A DNA stretch of 64,000 nt, taken from NCBI RefSeq assembly GCF_018829635.1, contig NZ_JAHKKG010000020.1:1-64000 (forward strand), written 5' to 3'. A program made the position numbers and the translations under genes. The stretch is from Paractinoplanes bogorensis. Its GTDB lineage: Bacteria > Actinomycetota > Actinomycetes > Mycobacteriales > Micromonosporaceae. Below, in pieces: positions 44,267 to 52,394 of the stretch (position 1 is its first letter; each line of letters begins with the position of its first letter). The notes under the pieces were generated by a model. It saw only the letters and a list, made by a program, of their open reading frames with translations, made no database searches and was not told where the DNA came from.

Positions 44267-45259
44267 TCAGGATGCGCTGGTGGGGCGTGCCTGTGACTTG
44301 ATCGGCGCGGCGGGAGCGTCCGAGTCCGTGTCCTCGTCGGGCGCGGAGTCGTCCTCGGTGCCGGGGCTGATCGTGCGGCCCACGGCGATCGTGGCGCTGA
44401 TGGCCCCGACGAAGAGGACGATCAGCGCGCTGTTGAGCCGGGCGCCGCTGAGCATCTGCTGCACCACGAGTTCGAGCTCGCTGACCCGTCCGGCCAGATC
44501 GAGCACCCGGCTGCCCGCCGTGCGGGTGAGGATCTCGGCGATGACGAGCAGCAGACCCGCGCCGGCGCCGGCCAGACCGTAGAGCGGCCACGGCACGTCC
44601 AGCCCGCCGGACCGGGCCCGGGCGCGGCGCAGCACCCGATAGGACACGATGCCCGCGGCGAGACCGCTGAGCGCGCCCTGGCCGTACGAGAACCACTGGG
44701 ACGCGTTCGCCTGTGAGCTCGTCTCGCCCGAGCTGAGCAGATCGAGCAGCGGGCCCTGGAAGATGTTCAGCAGGAAGCCGACCACGAAGACGGCCACCGA
44801 GGCCCAGCCGACCGCGGTCACCACGCGGGGGATGCGGAAGCCGGCCACCGCCCCGCCGATCGTCGCCGCGGCGGCCACCGTCCCGCCCATCACGGCGTAC
44901 AGCCAGCCCTCGGTGTTGATCGTGACGATGACGACGGCGCCCAGCACTCCGACGAGCAGGCCGGCGCCGGTGGCGATGATGAAACGGGTGGTCGCACCGA
45001 GCTCGCCGCGGCGGCGCATCAGGGCGAGGACCGCAAGCGCCACCGTGGACCCGGCGACCAGCGCGGCCGAGATGGCGCCCGGCAGCGCGTAGGCCGACGA
45101 CGTCACCTCCATCTCGGCGTTGTCGCGGCCGGTGATGGTCTCGCGGGCCGACCACAGCATGGCGCCCAGCCAGACCAGCGTCACGAACGCCAGCAGAAGA
45201 CCGTTCGACGAAGCGGCGGCGGCCGGTTTCGGGGCCGGTGTGACCTCCTGCTCAGACAT
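44267..45259 (-). CDS. Polytopic membrane protein, unknown function
   Basis: 330 aa. About seven or eight hydrophobic segments: 20-38, 56-80, 91-113, 120-140, 148-172, 190-212, 228-250 and 285-305, with a charged Asp/Ser-rich C-terminus. A heptad-like stretch LAGRVSELELVVQQMLSGARL near 262-282 is probably helical. No transporter or enzyme motif recognised. ATG 45259 is chosen because TACCCT lies seven bases upstream; the longer open frame upstream overlaps a different direction promoter region. Confidence 0.85.
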   Translation of the reverse strand: MSEQEVTPAPKPAAAASSNGLLLAFVTLVWLGAMLWSARETITGRDNAEMEVTSSAYALPGAISAALVAGSTVALAVLALMRRRGELGATTRFIIATGAGLLVGVLGAVVIVTINTEGWLYAVMGGTVAAAATIGGAVAGFRIPRVVTAVGWASVAVFVVGFLLNIFQGPLLDLLSSGETSSQANASQWFSYGQGALSGLAAGIVSYRVLRRARARSGGLDVPWPLYGLAGAGAGLLLVIAEILTRTAGSRVLDLAGRVSELELVVQQMLSGARLNSALIVLFVGAISATIAVGRTISPGTEDDSAPDEDTDSDAPAAPIKSQARPTSAS

Positions 45260-45266
45260 GAGGCTC

Positions 45267-45272
45267 AGGGTA
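45267..45272 (-). promoter_or_regulatory. -10 element of the polytopic membrane protein gene
   Basis: Minus-strand TACCCT seven bases before the ATG. Confidence 0.5.
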
Positions 45273-45377
45273 CGCGGCCTCCGTCGCCCCGCGACGAACG
45301 GGAAAGGCGGGCCGTGTCGCGGGGCAGGATGCCGAAGTGGAGTCACCGCGGCGCGCCGACACGCTAAACGGAGTCGA

Positions 45378-45461
45378 ATGTCAGGTTTGTTAGGAACGAT
45401 GCTGTTCCTGAGCGGCTATCTGTCCCGTTTCGGGGGTTTCCTGCCCGGCATCGCCGTCTGA
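45378..45461 (+). CDS. Candidate 27-residue hydrophobic small protein
   Basis: ATG with GGAG four bases upstream, reading MSGLLGTMLFLSGYLSRFGG then FLPGIAV. The whole peptide could span a membrane once. It lies in the 374-bp gap between a divergent membrane protein gene and a padR-like gene. Family unknown; it may be chance. Confidence 0.35.
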   Translation: MSGLLGTMLFLSGYLSRFGGFLPGIAV

Positions 45462-45537
45462 CCGTTTGGCTAGGACCATTTTAGCTGGTCAAGAGCCAGA
45501 TTTTCGGCAGAACGCGCCGTCTCGACACTCGTGGTCG

Positions 45538-45558
45538 GACTGTCCGTGCGGGACAGTC
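45538..45558. promoter_or_regulatory. Inverted repeat upstream of the padR-like gene
   Basis: GACTGTCC (45538-45545) and GGACAGTC (45551-45558) are exact inverted arms around a five-base spacer, 75 bp before the start codon. Candidate PadR operator. Confidence 0.45.
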
Positions 45559-45633
45559 GTTTGTGGAGACGCAAAATGGACGGATCGGGCGAAATCCTGG
45601 ACGTCGGCACGACAAAGTGGCAGCGTAGAAGGC

Positions 45634-46149
45634 ATGCCCGACTCTCAAATCAATCCCACGGCTGCCGCTCTGCTCGGCCTGCTCCACGAGGGGCCGATGA
45701 CCGGCGGTCAGCTGATGGCGGCTGCCGAACGCCGCCTCGGGCCCTACTGGTCGATGACGCGGAGCCAGGTCTACCGCGAATTGCCGGTTCTCGCCGAAAT
45801 GGGCTACGTCCGTCTCGGCAAGCCCGGCCCCAGATCCAGCCAGCCCTACGCCATCACCGCCTCCGGCAAGCGAGCCTTCAGTCGGTGGCTCGCCGAGGCC
45901 CCGGGCCGGGACGCTCTGCGTAACCCGGTCGCGCTCCGGGTCGCCTTCGGCGATCAGCACAGCGGATCTCAGCTGCAGAGCCTCTACACCAACGCCAACG
46001 AGTACCACGCCGAGGCCATGGCCATGGCCAAGGAACAGGCGAAGGAGGCGAAGAAGGCGGGCGACCAGTACGGTGCCGCGGCCCTCGAGTTCGCCGTCGC
46101 CTATCACAAGGCCGCGCTGAGCTGGCTCAAGATCGCCCCAGCCGGCTGA
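45634..46149 (+). CDS. PadR family transcriptional regulator
   Basis: 171 aa. PadR winged helix: AAALLGLLHEGPMTGGQLMA, GPYWSMTRSQVYRELPVLAE, MGYVRLGKPGPRSSQPYAIT and the wing end ASGKRAFSRWL. The C-terminal helical dimerisation region is Ala/Lys rich. PadR proteins usually repress efflux or detoxification genes and themselves; the neighbour on the same strand is prfB, separated by a terminator, so the target is not evident. ATG 45634 fits the family N-terminus. Confidence 0.92.
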   Translation: MPDSQINPTAAALLGLLHEGPMTGGQLMAAAERRLGPYWSMTRSQVYRELPVLAEMGYVRLGKPGPRSSQPYAITASGKRAFSRWLAEAPGRDALRNPVALRVAFGDQHSGSQLQSLYTNANEYHAEAMAMAKEQAKEAKKAGDQYGAAALEFAVAYHKAALSWLKIAPAG

Positions 46150-46201
46150 CGCCGGAGTGAGCCCGGCGGACGGGCCGGGCAAGCTCCCTACTCATCCTCG
46201 A

Positions 46202-46231
46202 CCGCCCCGACCAGCTTTCTGGTCGGGGCGG
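46202..46231 (+). terminator. Terminator between the padR-like gene and prfB
   Basis: CCGCCCCGACCAG (46202-46214) pairs perfectly with CTGGTCGGGGCGG (46219-46231) around a four-base loop. Confidence 0.75.
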
Positions 46232-46233
46232 CG

Positions 46234-46239
46234 TATTCT
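46234..46239 (+). promoter_or_regulatory. -10 element of prfB
   Basis: TATTCT eight bases before the GTG at 46248, immediately after the terminator hairpin. Confidence 0.5.
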
Positions 46240-46247
46240 TGACTGTC

Positions 46248-47366
46248 GTGACTGCTGCCGACTATCCCGAGCAACTCAAGACCCTCGACGCCACCCTGCG
46301 CAACATCGAGAACGTCCTGGACGTCGACAAGCTGCGCGCGGACAAGGCAGACCTCGAGGAGCAGGCCTCCGCCCCCGACCTGTGGGACGACCAGGCCCGT
46401 GCGCAAGAGGTCAACAGCCGCCTCTCCTACGTCTCCGGCGAGATCAGCCGCATGGAGCGCCTGCGGTCCCGGCTCGACGACGCCGGCCTGCTGCTCGAGA
46501 TGGCCGAGGCCGAGGGTGACGACGCCTCCGTCCACGAGGTGGGCGACGAGCTCGTCGCGCTGACCAAGGCCATCGAGGAGATGGAGGTCCGCACCCTGCT
46601 GTCGGGGGAGTACGACTCCCGCGAGGCGGTGGTGGCGATCCGGGCCGGCGCCGGCGGTGTCGACGCGGCCGACTTCGCCGAGATGCTCATGCGGATGTAT
46701 CTGCGCTGGGCCGAGCGGCACGGCTACCCGACCGAGGTCTACGACACCTCCTACGCCGAAGAGGCGGGGCTCAAGTCGGCCACCTTCGCGGTCAAGGTCC
46801 CGTACGCCTACGGGACGTTGAGCGTCGAGTCGGGCACCCACCGCCTGGTCCGGATCAGCCCGTTCGACAACCAGGGCCGCCGTCAGACGAGCTTCGCCGG
46901 CGTCGAGGTGATGCCCGTCGTCGAGCAGACCGACCACATCGACATCCCCGAGAACGAGATGCGCGTCGACGTCTACCGTTCGTCGGGTCCCGGTGGACAG
47001 AGCGTTAACACGACCGACTCCGCTGTGCGCCTCACGCACATTCCGACGGGGATCGTCGTCACGTGTCAGAACGAGAAGTCCCAGCTTCAGAACAAGGCCT
47101 CGGCCATGCGCGTCCTCCAGGCCCGGCTGCTCGAGCGCAAGCGCCAGGAGGAGGAGGCCAAGATGGCCGGCCTCAAGCAGGACACCACCGGATCCTGGGG
47201 CGACCAGATGCGCTCGTACGTGCTGCACCCCTATCAGATGGTCAAGGATCTGCGCACTGAGCAGGAGACGGGCAACCCGTCGAACGTCTTCGACGGCGAT
47301 CTCGACGAGTTCATCGAGGCCGGTATCCGCTGGCGCAAGCAGTCACAGAAGGCCGCCTCGGAGTAA
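46248..47366 (+). CDS. prfB: Peptide chain release factor 2
   Basis: 372 aa. Terminates translation at UGA and UAA. The codon-recognition tripeptide is SPF in RISPFDNQGRR, and the catalytic motif is GGQ in SSGPGGQSVNTTDSAVRLTH. Unlike the E. coli gene, the frame is continuous from the start, with no programmed frameshift. GTG 46248 is preferred over TTG 46239, which lies in the -10 element. First gene of prfB-ftsE-ftsX. Confidence 0.97.
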   Translation: MTAADYPEQLKTLDATLRNIENVLDVDKLRADKADLEEQASAPDLWDDQARAQEVNSRLSYVSGEISRMERLRSRLDDAGLLLEMAEAEGDDASVHEVGDELVALTKAIEEMEVRTLLSGEYDSREAVVAIRAGAGGVDAADFAEMLMRMYLRWAERHGYPTEVYDTSYAEEAGLKSATFAVKVPYAYGTLSVESGTHRLVRISPFDNQGRRQTSFAGVEVMPVVEQTDHIDIPENEMRVDVYRSSGPGGQSVNTTDSAVRLTHIPTGIVVTCQNEKSQLQNKASAMRVLQARLLERKRQEEEAKMAGLKQDTTGSWGDQMRSYVLHPYQMVKDLRTEQETGNPSNVFDGDLDEFIEAGIRWRKQSQKAASE

Positions 47367-47500
47367 CGACCGGCAAGATCGTCTACGGACGGCGACGGCG
47401 CCCCGACGAACGGTGGGCCGTCGTCGCCCGGCGGCCGGGTTTCTTCACCGGACGCGCAGAATGGCGGACCCGGCGGGGTTGGCGTTTTCGTTACACCGCG

Positions 47501-47506
47501 TAGACT
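47501..47506 (+). promoter_or_regulatory. -10 element of ftsE
   Basis: TAGACT eight bases before the ftsE GTG, with TTGGCG as -35 sixteen bases upstream. Confidence 0.55.
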
Positions 47507-47514
47507 CCGTTCCC

Positions 47515-48195
47515 GTGATTCAGCTCGAGAACGTGACGAAGACGTACCCGAAGGCGTCTCGGCCGTCGCTGGACGATGTCAGCGTCGGTATCGAGAAGGG
47601 TGAGTTCGTCTTCTTCATCGGCCCCTCCGGTTCCGGCAAGTCGACGATCATCAAGCTTCTCCTCCACGAGGTCTCGCCGACCCAGGGCAAGGTGGTGGTG
47701 AACGCCAAGGACGTCACCTCCATCCGGTCCTGGAAGATCCCCCACTTCCGCCGCTCGATCGGCTGCGTGTTCCAGGATTTCCGGCTGCTGCCCAACCGCA
47801 CCGCGTACGAGAACGTGGCCTTCGCGCTGGAGGTCATCGGCAAGACCAAGGCCGTGTCGCGGCGGGTCGTGCCCGAGGTTCTCGAGCTGGTCGGCCTGGG
47901 TGGCAAGGAGCACCGCTACCCGCACGAGCTCTCCGGTGGTGAGCAGCAGCGTGTCGCGGTCGCCCGGGCGTTCGTGAACCGGCCGCTGATCCTGCTCGCC
48001 GACGAGCCCACCGGTAACCTCGACCCGGACACCTCGATCGAGATCATGCGACTGCTCGACCGGATCAACCGGACCGGCACGACGGTCGTGATGGTCACGC
48101 ACGACTCCAACATCGTCAACCAGATGCGCCGTCGCGTCATCGAGATCGAGAGTGGCCGCATCGTCCGCGACCAGGCTCGCGGCGTCTACGGCTGA
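47515..48195 (+). CDS. ftsE: Cell division ATP-binding protein FtsE
   Basis: 226 aa ABC ATPase. Walker A GPSGSGKST, Q loop VFQDFRLL, signature LSGGEQQRVAVARAF, Walker B LILLADEPTGNLDP and switch His in VMVTHDSN. With FtsX it forms a mechanotransmitter that activates septal peptidoglycan hydrolases. GTG start by leaderless-type spacing from TAGACT. FtsX follows after 58 bp. Confidence 0.97.
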   Translation: MIQLENVTKTYPKASRPSLDDVSVGIEKGEFVFFIGPSGSGKSTIIKLLLHEVSPTQGKVVVNAKDVTSIRSWKIPHFRRSIGCVFQDFRLLPNRTAYENVAFALEVIGKTKAVSRRVVPEVLELVGLGGKEHRYPHELSGGEQQRVAVARAFVNRPLILLADEPTGNLDPDTSIEIMRLLDRINRTGTTVVMVTHDSNIVNQMRRRVIEIESGRIVRDQARGVYG

Positions 48196-48253
48196 GCTCC
48201 GCCGAACCCCCGACTGAAGAAGAACTGCGCGGAGTCCCGGAAGGAACCCCCCG

Positions 48254-49129
48254 ATGCGCTTGAAGTACGTCCTCAACGAGGTCCTGGTGGGCCTGTGGCG
48301 CAACGTCACGATGACGGTCGCCATGATCATCACCATGTCGGTCTCGCTGACCATGCTGGGCGCGAGCGTGCTGCTCTACATGCAGGTCGACCAGATGAAG
48401 AACTACTACTACGGCGAGATCGAGGTTTCGATCTTCCTGCGCACCGATGTCACCGAGGCTCAGCGCACGGCGATCGACCAGGCGATCTCGTCCAACCCTC
48501 TGGTCCAAGAGCGCACCTACGAGACCCGTGAGGAAGCTCTCAAGCGGTTCCAGGAGCTCTGGAAGGACTCGCCCGAGTTCGTCAAGTCGGTCGGCCCCAA
48601 CAGCCTGCCCGAGTCGTTCCGGGTGAAGCTGAAGAACCCGGAGACCTACAAGACGTTCACCGATCAGATGACCGGAATGCAGGGCATTCAGGACATCATC
48701 GATCAGCGGGCACTGCTCGACAAGGTGTTCAACATCTTCAACGCCATCCAGGTGGGTGCGCTGGTGGTCGCGGGGGTGATGGCGCTGGCCGCGCTGCTCC
48801 TCGTCGGAAACACCATCCAGGTCGCCGCGTACAGCAAGCGCCGCGAGGTCGCGGTCATGAAGCTGGTCGGCGCGTCGAACTGGTTCATCCAGGCCCCGTT
48901 CGTGCTCGAGGCGGTGGTGGCCGGCCTGATCGGTGCCATCCTCGGCTTCGTCGCCCTGTTCGTCGGCAAGATCGTGCTGTTCGACAACAAGCTGCAGGCG
49001 CTGACGAACATCCTGACCCCGATCGACAACGGCAACGTGTGGCTCATGCTGCCGCTGCTGGCCGGCGTCGGCGCCCTGGTCAGTGCGGTCACCGCCTGGG
49101 TGACGCTGCGCTTCTACCTCAAGGTCTGA
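48254..49129 (+). CDS. ftsX: Cell division membrane protein FtsX
   Basis: 291 aa. Four transmembrane helices: one near 22-45, then about 165-190, 215-240 and 262-285. The extracellular domain of about 120 aa between TM1 and TM2 (EVSIFLRTDVTEAQRTAIDQ to QDIIDQRALLDKVFN) contacts the hydrolase in homologs. Conserved cytoplasmic RREVAVMKLVGASNWFI loop. ATG with a GGAAGG ribosome binding site. Followed by a strong terminator. Confidence 0.97.
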   Translation: MRLKYVLNEVLVGLWRNVTMTVAMIITMSVSLTMLGASVLLYMQVDQMKNYYYGEIEVSIFLRTDVTEAQRTAIDQAISSNPLVQERTYETREEALKRFQELWKDSPEFVKSVGPNSLPESFRVKLKNPETYKTFTDQMTGMQGIQDIIDQRALLDKVFNIFNAIQVGALVVAGVMALAALLLVGNTIQVAAYSKRREVAVMKLVGASNWFIQAPFVLEAVVAGLIGAILGFVALFVGKIVLFDNKLQALTNILTPIDNGNVWLMLPLLAGVGALVSAVTAWVTLRFYLKV

Positions 49130-49138
49130 GTTAAATCA

Positions 49139-49182
49139 CGCCAACGAGCCGCCTTCCCTCTCGGGGAGGCGGCTCGTTGGGC
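49139..49182 (+). terminator. Strong terminator after ftsX
   Basis: CCAACGAGCCGCC (49141-49153) pairs perfectly with GGCGGCTCGTTGG (49168-49180), with further TCCC/GGGA inner pairs; GCGTTTT follows. Confidence 0.85.
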
Positions 49183-49213
49183 GTTTTGGGCTGTACGACC
49201 TAGATCACCGCGT

Positions 49214-49219
49214 TACGGT
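49214..49219 (+). promoter_or_regulatory. -10 element of the M23 hydrolase gene
   Basis: TACGGT seven bases before the GTG at 49227; it overlaps another in-frame GTG at 49218, which is why that start is not chosen. Confidence 0.5.
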
Positions 49220-49226
49220 GCTTCTC

Positions 49227-50468
49227 GTGTGGTCCAAACGTCGACATAACCGGAAATGTGCTCTTCTGGTGTTTTGCGCGGGACTGTTGATCGCACCGCA
49301 CCCCGCTTCGGCCGAAACCGGAGGGGACGACGCCGAGCGCGCCGGTAAAGCGGTGCAGCGCGCCGAGGCCGTCCTCGAACACGCCACCGACCTGGCACGC
49401 GCCGCGGCCGCCAAGCTCGAGGTCGCCACCGCCGCGATGCCCGCCGCCCAGAAGAAGGTGGCCACGTCGCGCGGCCTGGTCGCGGCCGCCCTGAACGCCG
49501 CCAACACCGCCGAGCGCAAGGCCGAGGCCGCCCGGGATGCGTACGCGAAGGTGGCCGGTCGCTTCGCCGAGGCCCAGGACCGGGTCGACGGCGCTCGCGA
49601 CCGGGTCGACGAGATCGCCACCGCCAGCTACATGGGCAGCAACATCGCCCGCCTCAACGTGCTGGTCGACTCCAGCGGACCGGCCGACATGATGGACCGG
49701 CTCAGCATCGTCGACCAGATCATGCGCAGCCAGCAGCAGGACGTCGACACGCTGGTGCTGGCCCGGCGCGATGCCCGGACCGAACAGGACCGGGCCGGAC
49801 TGGCCAAGCGCGCCGCCGAGGACGCCGAGGCCGACGCCCGTGACCGGTTGACCGCGGCACGGACAGCGCAGACTGCCGCCGTACGGGCGCAACAAGCTCT
49901 TGTGCAGTTGGCCCAGACCCGGGCCGCGGCTCTGCGGGTGGCGAACTCGCAACGCTCGGCCGTGCTCGCGCGCTATCGGGCGGCGAAGGCGGAGGAGGCC
50001 CGGATCGAGGCGGCGCTGCGCGGGTATTCCCTCAAATCGGGCGACGTCAAGTACGGCGGTGGGCAGCTGCTCATGCCGGTCGCCGGCTGGAAGTCCAGCG
50101 ACTACGGATGGCGATACGACCCGTATTACCGAGTGTGGCAACTGCACGCCGGCGTGGACATCGCGGCCGGCGGCGGCACCCCCATCCACGCGGCCGCGGC
50201 CGGGCGGGTGATCAGGGCCGGATGGGCCGGTGGCTACGGGCGCTACACCTGTGTCAGCCACGGCCGGATCAACGGGGTCGGCTTCCAGACCTGTTACGGG
50301 CACCAGTCGGCGTTTCTCGTGCACGTCGGAGAGTACGTGCGGCGGGGCGAGGTGATCGGGCTGGTCGGCACCACCGGCGCCTCGACCGGCAACCATCTGC
50401 ACTTCGAGACCCGGTTCAACGGCGAGCCCCGGGATCCGCTCAACTATCTGCCGCGCTGCCTCTGCTGA
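49227..50468 (+). CDS. Secreted M23 peptidoglycan endopeptidase with coiled coil (FtsEX-linked)
   Basis: 413 aa. Signal peptide VWSKRRHNRKCALLVFCAGL to PHPASA, then about 230 residues of Ala-rich coiled coil, then a LytM/M23 domain. Zinc ligands are in HAGVD (H-x3-D) and GNHLHFE (HxH), with a TCYGHQSAF loop, so the metal site looks intact. Coiled coil plus hydrolase domain next to ftsEX is the EnvC/PcsB/RipC arrangement, in which FtsEX pulls the coiled coil to activate cleavage. Cleaves peptide cross-links in the septal wall. Confidence 0.93.
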   Translation: MWSKRRHNRKCALLVFCAGLLIAPHPASAETGGDDAERAGKAVQRAEAVLEHATDLARAAAAKLEVATAAMPAAQKKVATSRGLVAAALNAANTAERKAEAARDAYAKVAGRFAEAQDRVDGARDRVDEIATASYMGSNIARLNVLVDSSGPADMMDRLSIVDQIMRSQQQDVDTLVLARRDARTEQDRAGLAKRAAEDAEADARDRLTAARTAQTAAVRAQQALVQLAQTRAAALRVANSQRSAVLARYRAAKAEEARIEAALRGYSLKSGDVKYGGGQLLMPVAGWKSSDYGWRYDPYYRVWQLHAGVDIAAGGGTPIHAAAAGRVIRAGWAGGYGRYTCVSHGRINGVGFQTCYGHQSAFLVHVGEYVRRGEVIGLVGTTGASTGNHLHFETRFNGEPRDPLNYLPRCLC

Positions 50469-50477
50469 CCGGCCTAG

Positions 50478-50483
50478 TAACAT
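50478..50483 (+). promoter_or_regulatory. -10 element of smpB
   Basis: TAACAT 38 bases before the smpB ATG. Confidence 0.4.
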
Positions 50484-50521
50484 TGCATGGTTCGGTCACT
50501 CATCAATAGGAGGTTGGCGGC

Positions 50522-50998
50522 ATGCCACGCGAACAAGGTCGCAAGGTCGTCGCCTCCAACCGCAAGGCCTACCACGACTACAGCATCCTCGACACGTACG
50601 AGGCCGGCCTGGTGCTCACCGGCACCGAGGTCAAGTCGTTGCGGCTGGGGCGGGCCTCGCTGGTCGACGCGTTCGGCCACGAGAACAGCGGCGAACTCTT
50701 CCTGCACGGGATGCACATCCCCGAATACACCCAGGGCACCTGGACCAACCACGAACCACGACGCGTCCGCAAGATGCTGCTGCACCGCGACGAGATCCTC
50801 AAGATCCGCAACAAGCTGCGCGACGACGGCGTCACGATGGTTCCGCTCCAGGTCTACTTCCACAACGGCTACGCCAAGGTCGAGATCGGCCTCGCCAAGG
50901 GCAAGAAGGCCTACGACAAGCGGCAGGACATGGCCAGCAAGGACGCGCAGAAGGAGATCAGTCGCGCCCTCGGCCGGCGTGCCAAAGGCATGTCCTGA
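50522..50998 (+). CDS. smpB: SsrA-binding protein SmpB
   Basis: 158 aa. Binds tmRNA and brings it to stalled ribosomes. Family blocks: NRKAYHDYSILDTYEAGLVL, TGTEVKSLRLGRASL, HGMHIPEYTQG, EPRRVRKMLLHRDEI and the C-terminal basic tail KGKKAYDKRQDM, which mimics the mRNA path. ATG with AGGAGG eight bases upstream, the strongest ribosome binding site in the window. Encoded 0.7 kb before ssrA. Confidence 0.98.
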   Translation: MPREQGRKVVASNRKAYHDYSILDTYEAGLVLTGTEVKSLRLGRASLVDAFGHENSGELFLHGMHIPEYTQGTWTNHEPRRVRKMLLHRDEILKIRNKLRDDGVTMVPLQVYFHNGYAKVEIGLAKGKKAYDKRQDMASKDAQKEISRALGRRAKGMS

Positions 50999-51067
50999 CG
51001 GGTACCCTTCCCCTTTCTTCGCCGTCGGCGCGTTGCTCGTCGCGGAGTGTCCTGAGAGGGAATCGCG

Positions 51068-51700
51068 TTGGCCAAGCACTCCGTGCGCGACTTCGGCACG
51101 GCCCGGTTCGTCCTGAGTTTCGCCGTCGCGATCCTGGTGTTCCTCACCGTCTGGGTCGCGGTCCGCGCCGTCGGCCCGGCCGAGGCATCCAGGCCCCCGG
51201 TGCTGGCCATGCCCTCGGTCACACCAACACCTTCCAAGACCGTTTCCCGTACGCCGTCAGCCACGCCCTCGGCCCTCGAGTCCTCGACGTCGCCCTCGCC
51301 CTCCTTATCGCGATCGCCGTCGCCGTCGCCGTCGCCGTCGTCGCCGTCGCCTCGGCGGGAGACTCGTAAGCCCGCCCCCACGCGCAGCAACGTCGAGGCG
51401 ACACTGCAGGTCGGCGCGAGCTGGGAAGCGGGCTACGTCGCAGCCGGCCGAGTCGTCAACCGCGGCGACAAACCGGTCGAATGGCGCGTGACGGTGAGCC
51501 ACTCCCGCGTCCGCGACCTGCAGCTGCGCGGCACGTGGAACGCCACCGGCACCCAGGACGGCGACACCCTGGTCTTCACCGGCGGCCCGCTGGCCCCCGG
51601 CGACACGGCGCAGTTCGGCTACCAGACCTCATCCAGCGGCCGCGGCCGCGCCCACCCCGACGGCTGTAATGCGTTGGGCGGCTCGTGCCGGGTCAGGTAG
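51068..51700 (+). CDS. Membrane-anchored protein with CBM2-like domain
   Basis: 210 aa. An N-terminal signal/anchor (about 13-35: VLSFAVAILVFLTVWVAVRA) is followed by a Ser/Pro/Thr-rich linker of about 65 aa and a C-terminal domain resembling carbohydrate-binding module 2: VEATLQVGASWEAGYVAAGR, VEWRVTVSHSRVRDL, LRGTWNAT and a Cys pair near the end. CBM2 binds cellulose or similar glycans; here the usual binding Trp residues are only partly visible, so ligand binding is uncertain. TTG start with GAGAGGG upstream. Confidence 0.8.
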   Translation: MAKHSVRDFGTARFVLSFAVAILVFLTVWVAVRAVGPAEASRPPVLAMPSVTPTPSKTVSRTPSATPSALESSTSPSPSLSRSPSPSPSPSSPSPRRETRKPAPTRSNVEATLQVGASWEAGYVAAGRVVNRGDKPVEWRVTVSHSRVRDLQLRGTWNATGTQDGDTLVFTGGPLAPGDTAQFGYQTSSSGRGRAHPDGCNALGGSCRVR

Positions 51701-51724
51701 GATGGCACAGTTGTTCATTGACCA

Positions 51725-52097
51725 GGGGGTGACTGGTTTCGACTTCGAATGTGGAGACAGGGGAAGCGAGCCGAGGAAGCCGACGTCGTCTCGAGAATCG
51801 GTCGTCGGAAATTTATAAGCGCCGATACCAATCGCGCTGACTTCGCTCTCGCCGCCTGAGGCGAGTAGTGAGTCTGTCGGACCGGGAGTACCTCCGTCCC
51901 GGATCTCCGGCATCAGCTAGGAGGTTGGCCACCAGGTCCCGGTCGCGGGGACCTCACGGCGAGATTAATCAGCGACTGGGCCCGTCACAGGAACTCGCTC
52001 ACGTGATTCCAGGGGCCGAGTAGAGGCATAGTGAGCTGCGCTCGGAGAAGCCCTGACAAAGCGACGAAGGACCCGGGTTCGATTCCCGGCACCTCCA
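51725..52097 (+). ncRNA. ssrA: Transfer-messenger RNA (tmRNA)
   Basis: About 373 nt. The 5' end GGGGGTGA and the 3' end CACCTCC-A form the seven-pair acceptor stem; GGTTCGATTCCCGG gives the T arm. CCA is not encoded. The tag frame runs 51821-51859 from a GCC resume codon after TTATAAGC and reads ADTNRADFALAA before TGA, the usual actinobacterial ALAA-ending degradation tag. Acts with SmpB to rescue stalled ribosomes. Confidence 0.96.
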
Positions 52098-52105
52098 CGG
52101 GAGGC

Positions 52106-52144
52106 GGAGGCCCCTGTCTGCGGAAAGCGCAGACCGGGGCCTCC
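52106..52144 (+). terminator. ssrA terminator
   Basis: GGAGGCCCCTGTCTGC (52106-52121) pairs with GCAGACCGGGGCCTCC (52129-52144) with one mismatch, then CTCTATAT. A second hairpin, TCAGGGGGC (52157-52165) with GCCCCCTGA (52169-52177), follows. Confidence 0.85.
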
Positions 52145-52212
52145 CTCTATATCTGCTCAGGGGGCCGAGCCCCCTGAAACCCCACGGGTGCGGTTGGTTG
52201 CGCTGGGTGGGT

Positions 52213-52279
52213 GGTTGCGCTGGGGTGCCCGGCGCTTTGCGCGGGCTGGTGGTTGCGCGGGGGTGCCTGGCGCCTCGCG
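52213..52279. repeat. Degenerate 38-bp-period direct repeat downstream of ssrA
   Basis: The 29-base block starting GGTTGCGC and ending TTGCG/TCGCG occurs at 52213-52241 and 52251-52279 with four mismatches; a shorter third copy precedes. The 297-bp gap after ssrA (52098-52394) contains no gene. Confidence 0.6.
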
Positions 52280-52394
52280 TTGGCCGGCTGGAGTCGCTGA
52301 TCCTGTGGGACTGGCGCCCGCCTGTCATGTCTCTTCGAAGAGCTCGGCGGCCATGCCGGTCCTCTGTCGCTTGATGATCGGATGCGGGGTTTGG

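Noticed and set aside
46239..46340. Programmed frameshift in prfB
   Set aside because: The RF2 frame is continuous from the start and no internal UGA with a slippery site is present.
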